This document shows positions 46,801 through 56,199 of a stretch of 64,000 bases of DNA, in pieces. This stretch comes from Lutibacter sp. A80 (lineage in GTDB: Bacteria > Bacteroidota > Bacteroidia > Flavobacteriales > Flavobacteriaceae). A model generated the notes under the pieces. It was not told the DNA's origin. It saw only the letters and a list, made by a program, of their open reading frames with translations, and ran no database searches. The stretch spans positions 2,152,501 to 2,216,500 of the forward strand of contig NZ_CP092480.1 in the NCBI RefSeq assembly GCF_022429645.1. Reading direction: 5' to 3'. Positions within the stretch are counted from its first letter, which is position 1, and every line of letters begins with the position of its first letter. Position numbers and translations under genes: made by a program.

Positions 46801-48036
46801 ATATTGGGAATTGAACGTTTAATAACGTTTAAAGAAAATGGAGGAAAACGAAAATTTAAAGCTCCAATTGAAAATTTCCGTGAAGAGGCTAAAAAGCATA
46901 TTGAATCCATTTTAATTTCTTTTAAAACTAAAAATAAAGTTGTTACAAGAAATGTAAATAAAATAAAACAAGGTAAAAATAGTGTTTTAGAAAAAATACA
47001 ATTGACTCCTAGAGGTCAATTACATAAAGAAACAGTTTATGGTAAATTAAACGAGCCTATTGTTAAACTTGAAAAAGTGAATGCTAAGTTTACACCTAAA
47101 AAAATAAATGAAATTACTAAACCAATATATAGAGAAGCATTACTAAATAGATTATCTAAATTTGGAAACAATCCTAAAAAAGCTTTTACAGGTAAAAATA
47201 GTTTAACTAAAAATCCAATTTATTTAAATGCTGCTAAAACTAAATTAGTACCAGAAGTAGTAAAAACTAAAAGTTTTAACACCAATTATACTATTAGAAA
47301 AGAAGTAAATCCAGATAACTTTAAAAATGTTAAAAGTTTACAAAAAATAATTGATGTTGGTGTACGTAGAATTTTAGAAAAAAGATTAAAGGAATTTGAT
47401 AACAAGCCTAAAGAAGCTTTTTCAAATTTAGAAAAGAATCCAATTTGGTTAAATAAAAATAAAACTATTGCAATTAAAAGAGTTGCTATAAGTGGTGTAA
47501 AAAATGCAGAGCCTTTGCATGCTAAAAAAGACCATTTAGGTAATAAAATTTTAATTAAAAATAAAGAGCAAGCTATTGATTTTGTAAGTACAGGTAACAA
47601 CCATCATGTTGCAATTTATAAAGATGAAAAAGGAAAATTACAAGAAAAAGTAGTTTCTTTTTATGAAGCCGTAGCAAGAGTAAATGAGGATTTACCTATA
47701 ATAGATAAGCATTATAATGAAGCATTGGGTTGGCAATTTTTATTTACAATGAAACAAAATGAGTTGTTTGTATTTCCATCGGATGATTTTAATCCGTATG
47801 ATAAAGATTTGTTAGATATAAAGAACGCTAGTTTAATTAGCAAATACTTGTTTAGAGTTCAAAAAATTGCAACAAAAGATTATTTTTTTAGACATCATTT
47901 AGAAACAACGGTACAAGATGTGAAAGAATTAAAAGAAATAGTATATAAACGAACTGGTTTGTCAGGGATTGAGGGTGTTATTAAAGTTAGAACAAATCAT
48001 TTAGGAGAAATAGTTCAGGTAGGTGAATATGATTGA
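43852..48036 (+). CDS. cas9: Cas9 endonuclease, type II-C
   Basis: 1394 aa, long for II-C but usual in Bacteroidota. RuvC-I is LGLDLGTASIGWAL (D8); the Arg-rich bridge helix is around residues 60-85 (RTLKRGARRNLQRFKLRRKN); RuvC-II is VRIELAREL (E698); the HNH domain has DIEHIIP (H782) and a following KINLQKRD; RuvC-III is HHAMDAL (H949, D952). All catalytic residues are present, so it should be an active RNA-guided DNA nuclease. It works with the divergent tracrRNA upstream and the array downstream. cas1 follows after 55 nt, with a hairpin between them. Confidence 0.97.
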   Translation: MKKILGLDLGTASIGWALVKEAEVLTEKSEIIKLGVRVNPLTTDELTDFEKGRPLSVNADRTLKRGARRNLQRFKLRRKNLIEILCKYDLISKDTPLTEIGKETTHQTLALRAKAAKEKIDLDEFARVLLTINKKRGYKSSRKAVSEDEGVAVDGMAVAKELYENNLTPGEYVFALLKKDKKFIPDFYRSDLQEEFNKIWETQKQHYPSILSDELFLELQGKNKGATWKICEIPFNIVGIKLDGTAKEQKLKKYQLRAESLQSKISLEHLAIVLQEINNELNKSSGYLGAISDRSKELYFNKLTVGEYLYKQIKENPHTSLKNQVFYRQDYLDEFEQIWEVQARYHSILTADLKEEIRDIIIFYQRKLKSQKGLLSFCQFESKEQEYIDALTGKTKKRTIGPKVISKSSPLFQEFKIWQNLNNLEFKPKKNLENNKEKFVLDEETNQLLFEELNIRGDLKANEVLKFLGKKPSEWKCNFEKIEGNRTNQALYNVYQQICEIEGYGFDWNKKTAIEIKDELKVVFPQIGIKSTILDFDTTVEGIDFDKQDSYQLWHLLYAAEDDGKISEADKIVYGNLNVNLKKKLHLKYGFKPEYAKLLSSISLQQDYSSLSTKAIRKILPYLQNGNEFSEACKLAGYNHSNSLTKDELAKRTLKDTLELLPKNSLRNPVVEKILNQMVNLINQVIERYGKPDEVRIELARELKKSAKERAEMTSFISKATTANIDIKKTITKEYGIPNPTKNDVIRYKLWQELAPLGYKTIFTGKEISPQQLFSKEIDIEHIIPKALLFDDSFSNKTLAFKKINLQKRDRTALDFIEEDFNDQVDNFKSRVETLFNKGKGLISNGKYKKMLMSKENLPDGFIERDLRNSQYIAKKARTMLLDVFPNVVATTGGITNKLREDWGLINIMKELNLPKYKALGLTDIEIRKNNKEVEVIKDWTKRNDHRHHAMDALTVAFTSHNHIQYINNLSARKNKKNEKHTSILGIERLITFKENGGKRKFKAPIENFREEAKKHIESILISFKTKNKVVTRNVNKIKQGKNSVLEKIQLTPRGQLHKETVYGKLNEPIVKLEKVNAKFTPKKINEITKPIYREALLNRLSKFGNNPKKAFTGKNSLTKNPIYLNAAKTKLVPEVVKTKSFNTNYTIRKEVNPDNFKNVKSLQKIIDVGVRRILEKRLKEFDNKPKEAFSNLEKNPIWLNKNKTIAIKRVAISGVKNAEPLHAKKDHLGNKILIKNKEQAIDFVSTGNNHHVAIYKDEKGKLQEKVVSFYEAVARVNEDLPIIDKHYNEALGWQFLFTMKQNELFVFPSDDFNPYDKDLLDIKNASLISKYLFRVQKIATKDYFFRHHLETTVQDVKELKEIVYKRTGLSGIEGVIKVRTNHLGEIVQVGEYD

Positions 48037-48046
48037 TAATTAACAC

Positions 48047-48077
48047 AGCCTATTTATTTTTAGAAAATAAGTAGGCT
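48047..48077 (+). other. intercistronic hairpin between cas9 and cas1
   Basis: 14-bp stem (arm AGCCTATTTATTTT, 48047-48060, with 48064-48077; one G-U pair) and a 3-nt loop, 10 nt after the cas9 stop and 14 nt before cas1. There is no T run, so it may tune or process the mRNA rather than end it. Confidence 0.6.
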
Positions 48078-48091
48078 TAAAATAATTAGTT

Positions 48092-48988
48092 ATGATAAAG
48101 CGTACATTATTTTTTAGCAACCCAACTTATTTAAGCACCAAAAATAAGCAGTTGATAATTCAATATCCAGAGGAGGATAAAGAGATGAAAACTGTACCAA
48201 TTGAAGATATTGGAATGTTGGTGTTAGAAAATCAACAAATTACGATTACCAATGGTTTATTAGCTAAATTAGTACAGCATAAAGCAGCTATTGTTAGTTG
48301 TGATGCCTTTCATTTACCAATAAGCTTATTACAACCTTTGGTAGGGCATAGTGAGCAGGCTGAACGATTTAGAAATCAATTAAACGCCAGTATTCCATTA
48401 AAAAAGAATTTATGGCAACAAACAATCAATGCAAAAATAACGAACCAGGCAGCTCATTTAGATTTGATACATATTCCTTCAAGGAAGATGTATAAATGGG
48501 CTTCCGAAGTAAAAAGTGGAGATTTAGAAAATCATGAAAGTAGAGCCGCTGTTTATTACTGGAAAAATATATTTAATATTCCAAATTTCATAAGAAATCA
48601 GCATGGAGATGCGCCAAATAATTTATTAAATTATGGTTATGCTATTTTAAGAGGCATTACCGCTAGAGCTTTGATAAGTTCTGGAATACTGCCAAGTGTG
48701 GGTATTTTTCATCATAATAAATACAATGCGTATTGTTTGGCTGATGATATTATGGAGCCATATCGGGTTTTTGTAGATATGTTGGTGAGGGAAATAGTAG
48801 AAAAAGAATATACTATTAAAGAATTAACGACCGAATTAAAAATGGAATTATTAAAAATTCCAGCAATGGATGTGCTAATTGATGGTAAAAAAAGCCCATT
48901 AATGGTAGCTTTAAGTAGAACCACCAATAGTTTGTATGAATGTTTTTCAGGAAAAAGTAGAAAAATTTTATATCCAATACTTAAGTAG
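48092..48988 (+). CDS. cas1: Cas1 integrase, type II-C
   Basis: 298 aa. Metal-binding residues are visible: E149 (NHESRAAVYYW), H207/H208 (GIFHHNKYNAY) and the acidic LADDIMEPYR near 217-222. The N-terminal beta domain (MIKRTLFFSNPTYLSTKNKQ) and the C-terminal helical domain have the usual length. Cas1 with Cas2 inserts new spacers. No csn2 or cas4 is present, which is the definition of subtype II-C. Confidence 0.96.
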   Translation: MIKRTLFFSNPTYLSTKNKQLIIQYPEEDKEMKTVPIEDIGMLVLENQQITITNGLLAKLVQHKAAIVSCDAFHLPISLLQPLVGHSEQAERFRNQLNASIPLKKNLWQQTINAKITNQAAHLDLIHIPSRKMYKWASEVKSGDLENHESRAAVYYWKNIFNIPNFIRNQHGDAPNNLLNYGYAILRGITARALISSGILPSVGIFHHNKYNAYCLADDIMEPYRVFVDMLVREIVEKEYTIKELTTELKMELLKIPAMDVLIDGKKSPLMVALSRTTNSLYECFSGKSRKILYPILK

Positions 48989-49017
48989 TATTGATTCTGT
49001 TCACTCGGACTGTATGA

Positions 49018-49371
<354 letters not shown>

Positions 49372-49479
49372 AATTTAAAAACGCATTAAGTTTAATAAAG
49401 TTAATGTGGAATAGAAATATATTTTAATTTCTAGTAGACTACTTAACTTGCAGGTTATTAGTTTTTTAGAATCTAATAC

Positions 49480-52400
49480 CCTGCGAATGCTAAGTAAAAA
49501 TACAAATCTGAAAGCAATTCACAACTAGTTAAGGATTAAACGACCTATTGGCACACCTGCGAATGCTAAGTAAAAATACAAATCTGAAAGCAATTCACAA
49601 CTGTTTTATTGTTTTTCATAATTATTGGTTTCCTGCGAATGCTAAGTAAAAATACAAATCTGAAAGCAATTCACAACATATTTTATTGTGCTTATTGTTA
49701 AATTTATCCTGCGAATGCTAAGTAAAAATACAAATCTGAAAGCAATTCACAACTAGTCTGTCTAATTCATGTTTATTTTTCCACCTGCGAATGCTAAGTA
49801 AAAATACAAATCTGAAAGCAATTCACAACCCAACATCACCTGTTATAATACCATATTCACCTGCGAATGCTAAGTAAAAATACAAATCTGAAAGCAATTC
49901 ACAACTATGCTTGTAAATTTAAACCGTAGCTATGCCCTGCGAATGCTAAGTAAAAATACAAATCTGAAAGCAATTCACAACTAACTTCGTAAGCTCTTTC
50001 TGTTAAACTATCCTGCGAATGCTAAGTAAAAATACAAATCTGAAAGCAATTCACAACTAATATGTTATTATCAAATCGTTTTATTTCCTGCGAATGCTAA
50101 GTAAAAATACAAATCTGAAAGCAATTCACAACGATCCAAAGCTGTTATTATTGGCTTTTATTCCTGCGAATGCTAAGTAAAAATACAAATCTGAAAGCAA
50201 TTCACAACTACACCGTTAAAACCTTCTTGCACCTGTAACCTGCGAATGCTAAGTAAAAATACAAATCTGAAAGCAATTCACAACTTATTGGATATTCAAA
50301 AGATGAATTACATCCTGCGAATGCTAAGTAAAAATACAAATCTGAAAGCAATTCACAACTGTGGTGCCAACTATCCGTTCCGTTTGCGCCTGCGAATGCT
50401 AAGTAAAAATACAAATCTGAAAGCAATTCACAACTGCAACAGCAGTTTCAATTTGTTCATCTTTCCTGCGAATGCTAAGTAAAAATACAAATCTGAAAGC
50501 AATTCACAACTTAGTTAAACGAACTCTTTTTGCTTCAAAACCTGCGAATGCTAAGTAAAAATACAAATCTGAAAGCAATTCACAACTATAGAATATGTTG
50601 AAGCGTAAACAGTTATCCTGCGAATGCTAAGTAAAAATACAAATCTGAAAGCAATTCACAACTAATCACTTGAAACATAAATGTAATTGTTGCCTGCGAA
50701 TGCTAAGTAAAAATACAAATCTGAAAGCAATTCACAACTAAAATAGGCTCAATACTTTCCTCATTGTTCCTGCGAATGCTAAGTAAAAATACAAATCTGA
50801 AAGCAATTCACAACATTACGTCCTCTTCCCAGTCTCCGCCCATACCTGCGAATGCTAAGTAAAAATACAAATCTGAAAGCAATTCACAACAAGGTGCTTT
50901 ATCTTATATTGAAAAATATACCTGCGAATGCTAAGTAAAAATACAAATCTGAAAGCAATTCACAACTACTCGGTAAAACCCATTCCTTTTTCTTTCCTGC
51001 GAATGCTAAGTAAAAATACAAATCTGAAAGCAATTCACAACTCTCCCCCTCGTATTTTTCAACTCCAATTACCTGCGAATGCTAAGTAAAAATACAAATC
51101 TGAAAGCAATTCACAACTCTCCGTCGGGGCGGATTGAAAAAGTTTTACCTGCGAATGCTAAGTAAAAATACAAATCTGAAAGCAATTCACAACTACAGGC
51201 TTTTCGGATTTACCAGAGCCAAACCTGCGAATGCTAAGTAAAAATACAAATCTGAAAGCAATTCACAACCCCTTTTTATTAGTTCTTCGTTTTTTTCGCC
51301 TGCGAATGCTAAGTAAAAATACAAATCTGAAAGCAATTCACAACTTGTGGTATGTTAGTTTCAAAAGAAATTTTCCTGCGAATGCTAAGTAAAAATACAA
51401 ATCTGAAAGCAATTCACAACATAAGCTCCTTAAATTGTATTGTCCGTACACCTGCGAATGCTAAGTAAAAATACAAATCTGAAAGCAATTCACAACTAGC
51501 TGTGCGTAAATAAACTTGTAGGTTGACCTGCGAATGCTAAGTAAAAATACAAATCTGAAAGCAATTCACAACAAGCGGATGGTGTGTTAGTAATTTTGCG
51601 TCCTGCGAATGCTAAGTAAAAATACAAATCTGAAAGCAATTCACAACTCATTACTTCGCCATCCATACGACAAGTTGCCTGCGAATGCTAAGTAAAAATA
51701 CAAATCTGAAAGCAATTCACAACTGTTGACAATTTAGGTATTGGCGGTGAGGCCCTGCGAATGCTAAGTAAAAATACAAATCTGAAAGCAATTCACAACT
51801 AGGATTGGTTTAAATATTGCAAATTCAGGCCTGCGAATGCTAAGTAAAAATACAAATCTGAAAGCAATTCACAACCGCTAAGGCTGAGAACTCTGCATTT
51901 AACACCTGCGAATGCTAAGTAAAAATACAAATCTGAAAGCAATTCACAACACCTATTGCGTTCATCATTTGCTCAATAGACCTGCGAATGCTAAGTAAAA
52001 ATACAAATCTGAAAGCAATTCACAACTAATACATTACCACCATTTGCCAATGCTTCCCTGCGAATGCTAAGTAAAAATACAAATCTGAAAGCAATTCACA
52101 ACTCTGTATTTGTCATATGTTCAGAATCCTTCCCTGCGAATGCTAAGTAAAAATACAAATCTGAAAGCAATTCACAACTGGGTACTCACATGGCGGTTTC
52201 TAATCACGCCTGCGAATGCTAAGTAAAAATACAAATCTGAAAGCAATTCACAACCCTGGTGTTGCTATTATATAACCTGCATCTCCTGCGAATGCTAAGT
52301 AAAAATACAAATCTGAAAGCAATTCACAACCTTTTAGCTATTGAGTATCTGTGTATTACTCCTGCGAATGCTAAGTAAAAATACAAATCTGAAAGCAATT

Positions 52401-53140
52401 CACAACAAAGATATAAAAAAGGTTACAGATTTAGAACCTGCGAATGCTAAGTAAAAATACAAATCTGAAAGCAATTCACAACAGACGAATTTAAAGTACA
52501 AACAGTTTGGAGCCTGCGAATGCTAAGTAAAAATACAAATCTGAAAGCAATTCACAACAAAACCGCTAAGGTATTAACTGTTGCTTTACCTGCGAATGCT
52601 AAGTAAAAATACAAATCTGAAAGCAATTCACAACTATGTCTACATATTCCGACATACTATAAAACCTGCGAATGCTAAGTAAAAATACAAATCTGAAAGC
52701 AATTCACAACCTCTTTACCTTTATTATCTAAATCTTGTATCCTGCGAATGCTAAGTAAAAATACAAATCTGAAAGCAATTCACAACTAACTGATAAAAAG
52801 TCGTTTTAAAATTCACCTGCGAATGCTAAGTAAAAATACAAATCTGAAAGCAATTCACAACTTAATCCAGTTCTGCATAAGCGTTACCATTCCTGCGAAT
52901 GCTAAGTAAAAATACAAATCTGAAAGCAATTCACAACAACCAAACTATTTAATAAGAATTTACGAAACCTGCGAATGCTAAGTAAAAATACAAATCTGAA
53001 AGCAATTCACAACAGAAAACAGCGAAATCAACAACAAGAAAATCCTGCGAATGCTAAGTAAAAATACAAATCTGAAAGCAATTCACAACGTACTGTTTGG
53101 GTTTAATTCGGAGAATTTCCTGCGAATGCTAAGTAAAAAT
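49480..53140 (-). CRISPR. type II-C CRISPR array, 48 full repeats plus a truncated 49th
   Basis: The repeat is 46 nt (on the + strand from CCTGCGAATGCTAAG to AAGCAATTCACAAC) and all 48 full copies appear identical; spacers are 29-30 bp, period 75-76. First repeat 49480-49525, last full one 53044-53089; a 22-nt partial repeat at 53119-53140 ends the array. In crRNA sense the repeat begins GTTGTGAATTGC, and the tracrRNA anti-repeat pairs with that half, so crRNAs are read from the - strand, towards cas2. Each repeat contains TTG-N19-TATTTTTA on the - strand, a near-consensus promoter. Confidence 0.97.
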
Positions 53141-53245
53141 GTAGAATTCTTCCTATATAGATTAACTATAATTTTTGCTTAAACACAACAATTAGGCTTG
53201 ATCGCCAAACTCATTTAACCCCCTAAACAAACCCCTAAAAAACAA

Positions 53246-53281
53246 AAAACTCTTGAAAATCAAACGATTAACAAGAGTTTT
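53246..53281 (-). terminator. terminator of the tRNA-Gly/tRNA-Leu unit
   Basis: 10-bp perfect arms AAAACTCTTG / CAAGAGTTTT (53246-53255, 53272-53281), directly after the 3' end of tRNA-Leu on the - strand. It lies on the element side of the attachment core, so it was brought in by the element to replace the displaced one near 35.05 kb. Confidence 0.75.
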
Positions 53282-53283
53282 AG

Positions 53284-53369
53284 TACTCGAGATGGGACTT
53301 GAACCCATACGGACATTACTGTCCACTGGATTTTAAGTCCAGCGTGTCTACCAATTCCACCACTCGAGC
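53284..53369 (-). tRNA. tRNA-Leu(UAA)
   Basis: 86 nt, with GCTCGAG acceptor arm pairing with CTCGAGT, a long variable arm (class II), anticodon TAA in CTTAAAA, and the T-loop GGTTCAAGTCCC. CCA is not encoded. Its 3' 14 nt are the attachment core of the adjacent element. Confidence 0.97.
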
Positions 53370-53393
53370 ATTGGTATTTTATATATGTTGTAG

Positions 53394-53465
53394 AGCGAAA
53401 GACGGGATTTGAACCCGCGACCCTCACCTTGGCAAGGTGATGCTCTACCCCTGAGCTACTTTCGC
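53394..53465 (-). tRNA. tRNA-Gly(GCC)
   Basis: 72 nt; acceptor arm GCGAAAG / CTTTCGC, anticodon loop CTTGCCA (anticodon GCC), T-loop GGTTCAAATCC. It precedes tRNA-Leu by 24 nt on the same strand, so they are co-transcribed. Confidence 0.97.
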
Positions 53466-53594
53466 AGTCATTATTTCTTTATGAACGTAGCACTTGATAT
53501 CTCAATTGCGAGTGCAAATTTAAAACTATTTTAATAATAGCAAAGACTTTTTTGAATTTTATTTTAATTTTTTTTTAATCTCCTTATTTTAAGG

Positions 53595-53624
53595 TTGTAA
53601 ATGTGTAATAATAAAATATCTTTG
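53595..53624 (+). promoter_or_regulatory. promoter of the cytochrome oxidase assembly cluster
   Basis: TTG (53595-53597), 19-nt gap, TATCTTTG (53617-53624): a perfect Bacteroidota sigma-ABfr-type promoter, with a predicted start near 53630. Confidence 0.8.
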
Positions 53625-53642
53625 CACAGATTCAAATAACAA

Positions 53643-54548
53643 ATGCACCTAACTTCAAATAGTTTTAAAAATAAAATGAATTTCTCAGCAATTTTTAGTG
53701 ATTTTAAACAATTAACAAAAGTAGGTTTATCACTTAGTGTTGTATTTTCTTCTATTGCAGGTTATTTATTAGCTGCCGAAAAAATTGAAATTTACACACT
53801 AATTCTATTAGCTATTGGAGGTTATTTAATGGTTGGGGCTTCTAATGCTTTTAACCAAATTATAGAAAAAGATACCGATGCTTTAATGAAACGTACTAAA
53901 AACAGACCATTACCAACAGGTAGAATGCACGTTTCTATGGCTCTTGTTATTGCAATTACATTTACAATTGTTGGATTAGCAATTCTGTATAGTATCAACC
54001 CTAAAAGTGCTTTATTTGGCGCTATCTCTATATTTTTATATACAAGTATTTACACACCTTTAAAAGCAGTTACACCTTTAGCTGTTTTTGTGGGCGCTAT
54101 TCCAGGTGCCATTCCTTTTATGTTGGGTTGGGTTGCAGCCACAAATAATTTCTCTATAGAGCCAGGAATGTTATTTTTAATTCAGTTTTTTTGGCAATTT
54201 CCACATTTCTGGGCTATTGCTTGGTTACAATACGATGAGTATAAAAAGGCAGGTTTTAACCTAATGCCAATGGGACAAAAAAACAAAAAAGCAGTTATTC
54301 AAATTATAATTTACACTTGCTGTTTAATTATTGTTTCAATAATACCAGTTTTAAAATTAACAGGAAGTTTTTATATTTACCCAATTACTGCTTTAATTTT
54401 AGTTGCTTTAGGTAGTACAATGCTGTATTATGCATTAAAATTATACAAACATCAAACAAATAAAGAAGCCAGACAATTAATGTTATCAAGTGTTTTATAC
54501 ATTACATTAATTCAGGTAATTTATGTAGTAGATAAATTTTTACACTAA
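53643..54548 (+). CDS. ctaB: protoheme IX farnesyltransferase (heme O synthase)
   Basis: 301 aa, a UbiA-family membrane enzyme with about nine hydrophobic segments. The prenyl-diphosphate-binding motif NAFNQIIEKDTDALMKRTKNRPLPTG and the later YDEYKKAGFNLMP segment are typical. It attaches farnesyl to heme B, making heme O for cytochrome oxidase. A start at 53676 (MNFSAIFSDF) is also possible; the promoter at 53595-53624 allows both. It leads a cluster of oxidase genes. Confidence 0.93.
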   Translation: MHLTSNSFKNKMNFSAIFSDFKQLTKVGLSLSVVFSSIAGYLLAAEKIEIYTLILLAIGGYLMVGASNAFNQIIEKDTDALMKRTKNRPLPTGRMHVSMALVIAITFTIVGLAILYSINPKSALFGAISIFLYTSIYTPLKAVTPLAVFVGAIPGAIPFMLGWVAATNNFSIEPGMLFLIQFFWQFPHFWAIAWLQYDEYKKAGFNLMPMGQKNKKAVIQIIIYTCCLIIVSIIPVLKLTGSFYIYPITALILVALGSTMLYYALKLYKHQTNKEARQLMLSSVLYITLIQVIYVVDKFLH

Positions 54549-54560
54549 AAAAATTAAAAA

Positions 54561-55142
54561 ATGAAAGTTACTTTAGACGAAGAATATAAACAAGCCAAAA
54601 AAAAGTCTGCTAAACCAATGCTATGGGTTTCTATGATTAGTATGACTATGATGTTTGCAGGTTTAACAAGTGCCTATGTTGTTAGTAGAAAAAGAGCTGA
54701 CTGGGTTGCTTTTGATTTACCAAATGCATTTTATACAAGTACAATATTAATTATTATAAGTAGTATTACTTTTTTACTAGCTAAATTTTTTATTAAAAAA
54801 GACAACCGACAGTTAACAACCATCACTCTTTTAACTACCTTAATTTTAGGAATTGGTTTTGTATATTTTCAATTCGAAGGTTTTAATCAATTATTTAATG
54901 CTGGATTTGTTTTTGCTGGCGAACAAAGCACTGTAAAATCATCTTTCATTATTGGTATTTCTCTTGCACATATTGCACATGTTGCCGCTGGAATTATTGT
55001 GCTTTTGGTTGTAACTACAAATCACTTTCTAAAAAAATACAATTCTAAAAATACACTTGGACTAGAATTAGGTGCTATTTTCTGGCATTTTGTTGATATC
55101 CTATGGATTTATCTGTTTTTATTTTTCTATTTTATCAGATAA
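54561..55142 (+). CDS. cytochrome c oxidase subunit III family protein (short)
   Basis: 193 aa, five hydrophobic segments. COX3 features: MMFAGLTSAYVV in the first segment, SLAHIAHVAAG and the conserved end FWHFVDILWIYLFLFFYF. It lies 12 nt after ctaB and 57 nt before a second, larger COX3-like gene. Flavobacteria usually have both; the shorter one may be an accessory or structural subunit of the caa3-type oxidase. Confidence 0.88.
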   Translation: MKVTLDEEYKQAKKKSAKPMLWVSMISMTMMFAGLTSAYVVSRKRADWVAFDLPNAFYTSTILIIISSITFLLAKFFIKKDNRQLTTITLLTTLILGIGFVYFQFEGFNQLFNAGFVFAGEQSTVKSSFIIGISLAHIAHVAAGIIVLLVVTTNHFLKKYNSKNTLGLELGAIFWHFVDILWIYLFLFFYFIR

Positions 55143-55199
55143 TAAAAAAAAAATGTATTTTTGGCACAACTAAACTAAAAAAATCAAAACAAAACTTAT

Positions 55200-56180
55200 A
55201 TGGAAGCAACTGTTGCTACTAAAACTAATGGAAAAATTTGGGATGGTGGATCTAACAAACCATTAGGTGCTAGCTATGGTAAAATGATGATGTGGTTCTT
55301 TATTTTATCAGATGCACTTACATTCTCAGGATTTTTAGCTGCCTACGGACTAATACGATTTAAATTTATTGAATCTTGGCCAATTGCAGATGAAGTATTT
55401 ACGCATTTCCCTTTTTTACACGGAGTACACGCTCCAATGTATTATGTGGCTTTAATGACCTTTATTTTAATATTTTCATCCGTAACAATGGTGTTAGCTG
55501 TGGATGCTGGTCATCAAATGAATAAAAAGAAAGTGACATTTTATATGTTTCTTACTATAATTGGTGGGCTTATATTCTTAGGTTCTCAAGGTTGGGAATG
55601 GAAAAATTTTATTAACGGATCTTATGGAGCTGTACAACTAAACGATGGTAAAATTGTTCAATTTGTTGACGCTACAGGCCATCAAGTTTCTTTAGAAAGT
55701 TTTGCCAAATCTTCAAATTCGGAAAGAACGCTACACACAAAAGATAAAGGATTATGGTTTGTTGAAGAATCTGCACTAGCAGCTTTTACAGTAAAAGAAG
55801 TAATAGATGGATTTAATGCAAATCCAGACATTTCAATAAGAACTGAACTTATCAATCCAGAAACAAAAAAGAAAACTATTATACCGCGTGAAAATGCAAT
55901 GGCCTACTTAAACGAAGCTAAAATGGTAGTTAATGGAGCTAATTTAAAAGTAAATGAATACGGTAAAACTATATTTGCCGATTTCTTTTTCTTTATAACT
56001 GGTTTTCATGGATTTCACGTATTTACAGGGGTTTTAATTAATATTATTATCTTTTTTAATGTAATTATAGGAACTTACGAACGTAGAGGACATTATGAAA
56101 TGGTTGAAAAAGTAGGTTTATACTGGCATTTTGTAGATTTAGTTTGGGTATTTGTATTTACATTTTTCTATCTAGTTTAA
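55200..56180 (+). CDS. cytochrome c oxidase subunit III with inserted soluble region
   Basis: 326 aa. Membrane segments at the start (MMMWFFILSDALTFSGFLAAYGLI) and end (FHGFHVFTGVLINIIIFF, YWHFVDLVWVFVFTFFYL) are COX3. Between about residues 135 and 255 there is a hydrophilic insertion (IVQFVDATGHQVSLESFAKS and following) absent from ordinary COX3 proteins. It is a non-catalytic oxidase subunit near the proton-uptake path. Confidence 0.9.
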   Translation: MEATVATKTNGKIWDGGSNKPLGASYGKMMMWFFILSDALTFSGFLAAYGLIRFKFIESWPIADEVFTHFPFLHGVHAPMYYVALMTFILIFSSVTMVLAVDAGHQMNKKKVTFYMFLTIIGGLIFLGSQGWEWKNFINGSYGAVQLNDGKIVQFVDATGHQVSLESFAKSSNSERTLHTKDKGLWFVEESALAAFTVKEVIDGFNANPDISIRTELINPETKKKTIIPRENAMAYLNEAKMVVNGANLKVNEYGKTIFADFFFFITGFHGFHVFTGVLINIIIFFNVIIGTYERRGHYEMVEKVGLYWHFVDLVWVFVFTFFYLV

Positions 56181-56199
56181 TTCATTAAAATTATTAAAA

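Noticed and set aside
50208-50482. Open frames on both strands inside the CRISPR array, repeating MLSKNTNLKAIHN or its reverse
   Set aside because: They are created by the 46-nt repeats where two 75-76-bp periods happen to stay in frame; no gene-like features.
52276-52281. Extra CCTGC in a spacer near 52276 as a possible additional repeat
   Set aside because: Only the first five bases match (CCTGCA); it is part of the 30-bp spacer and the true repeat starts at 52285.
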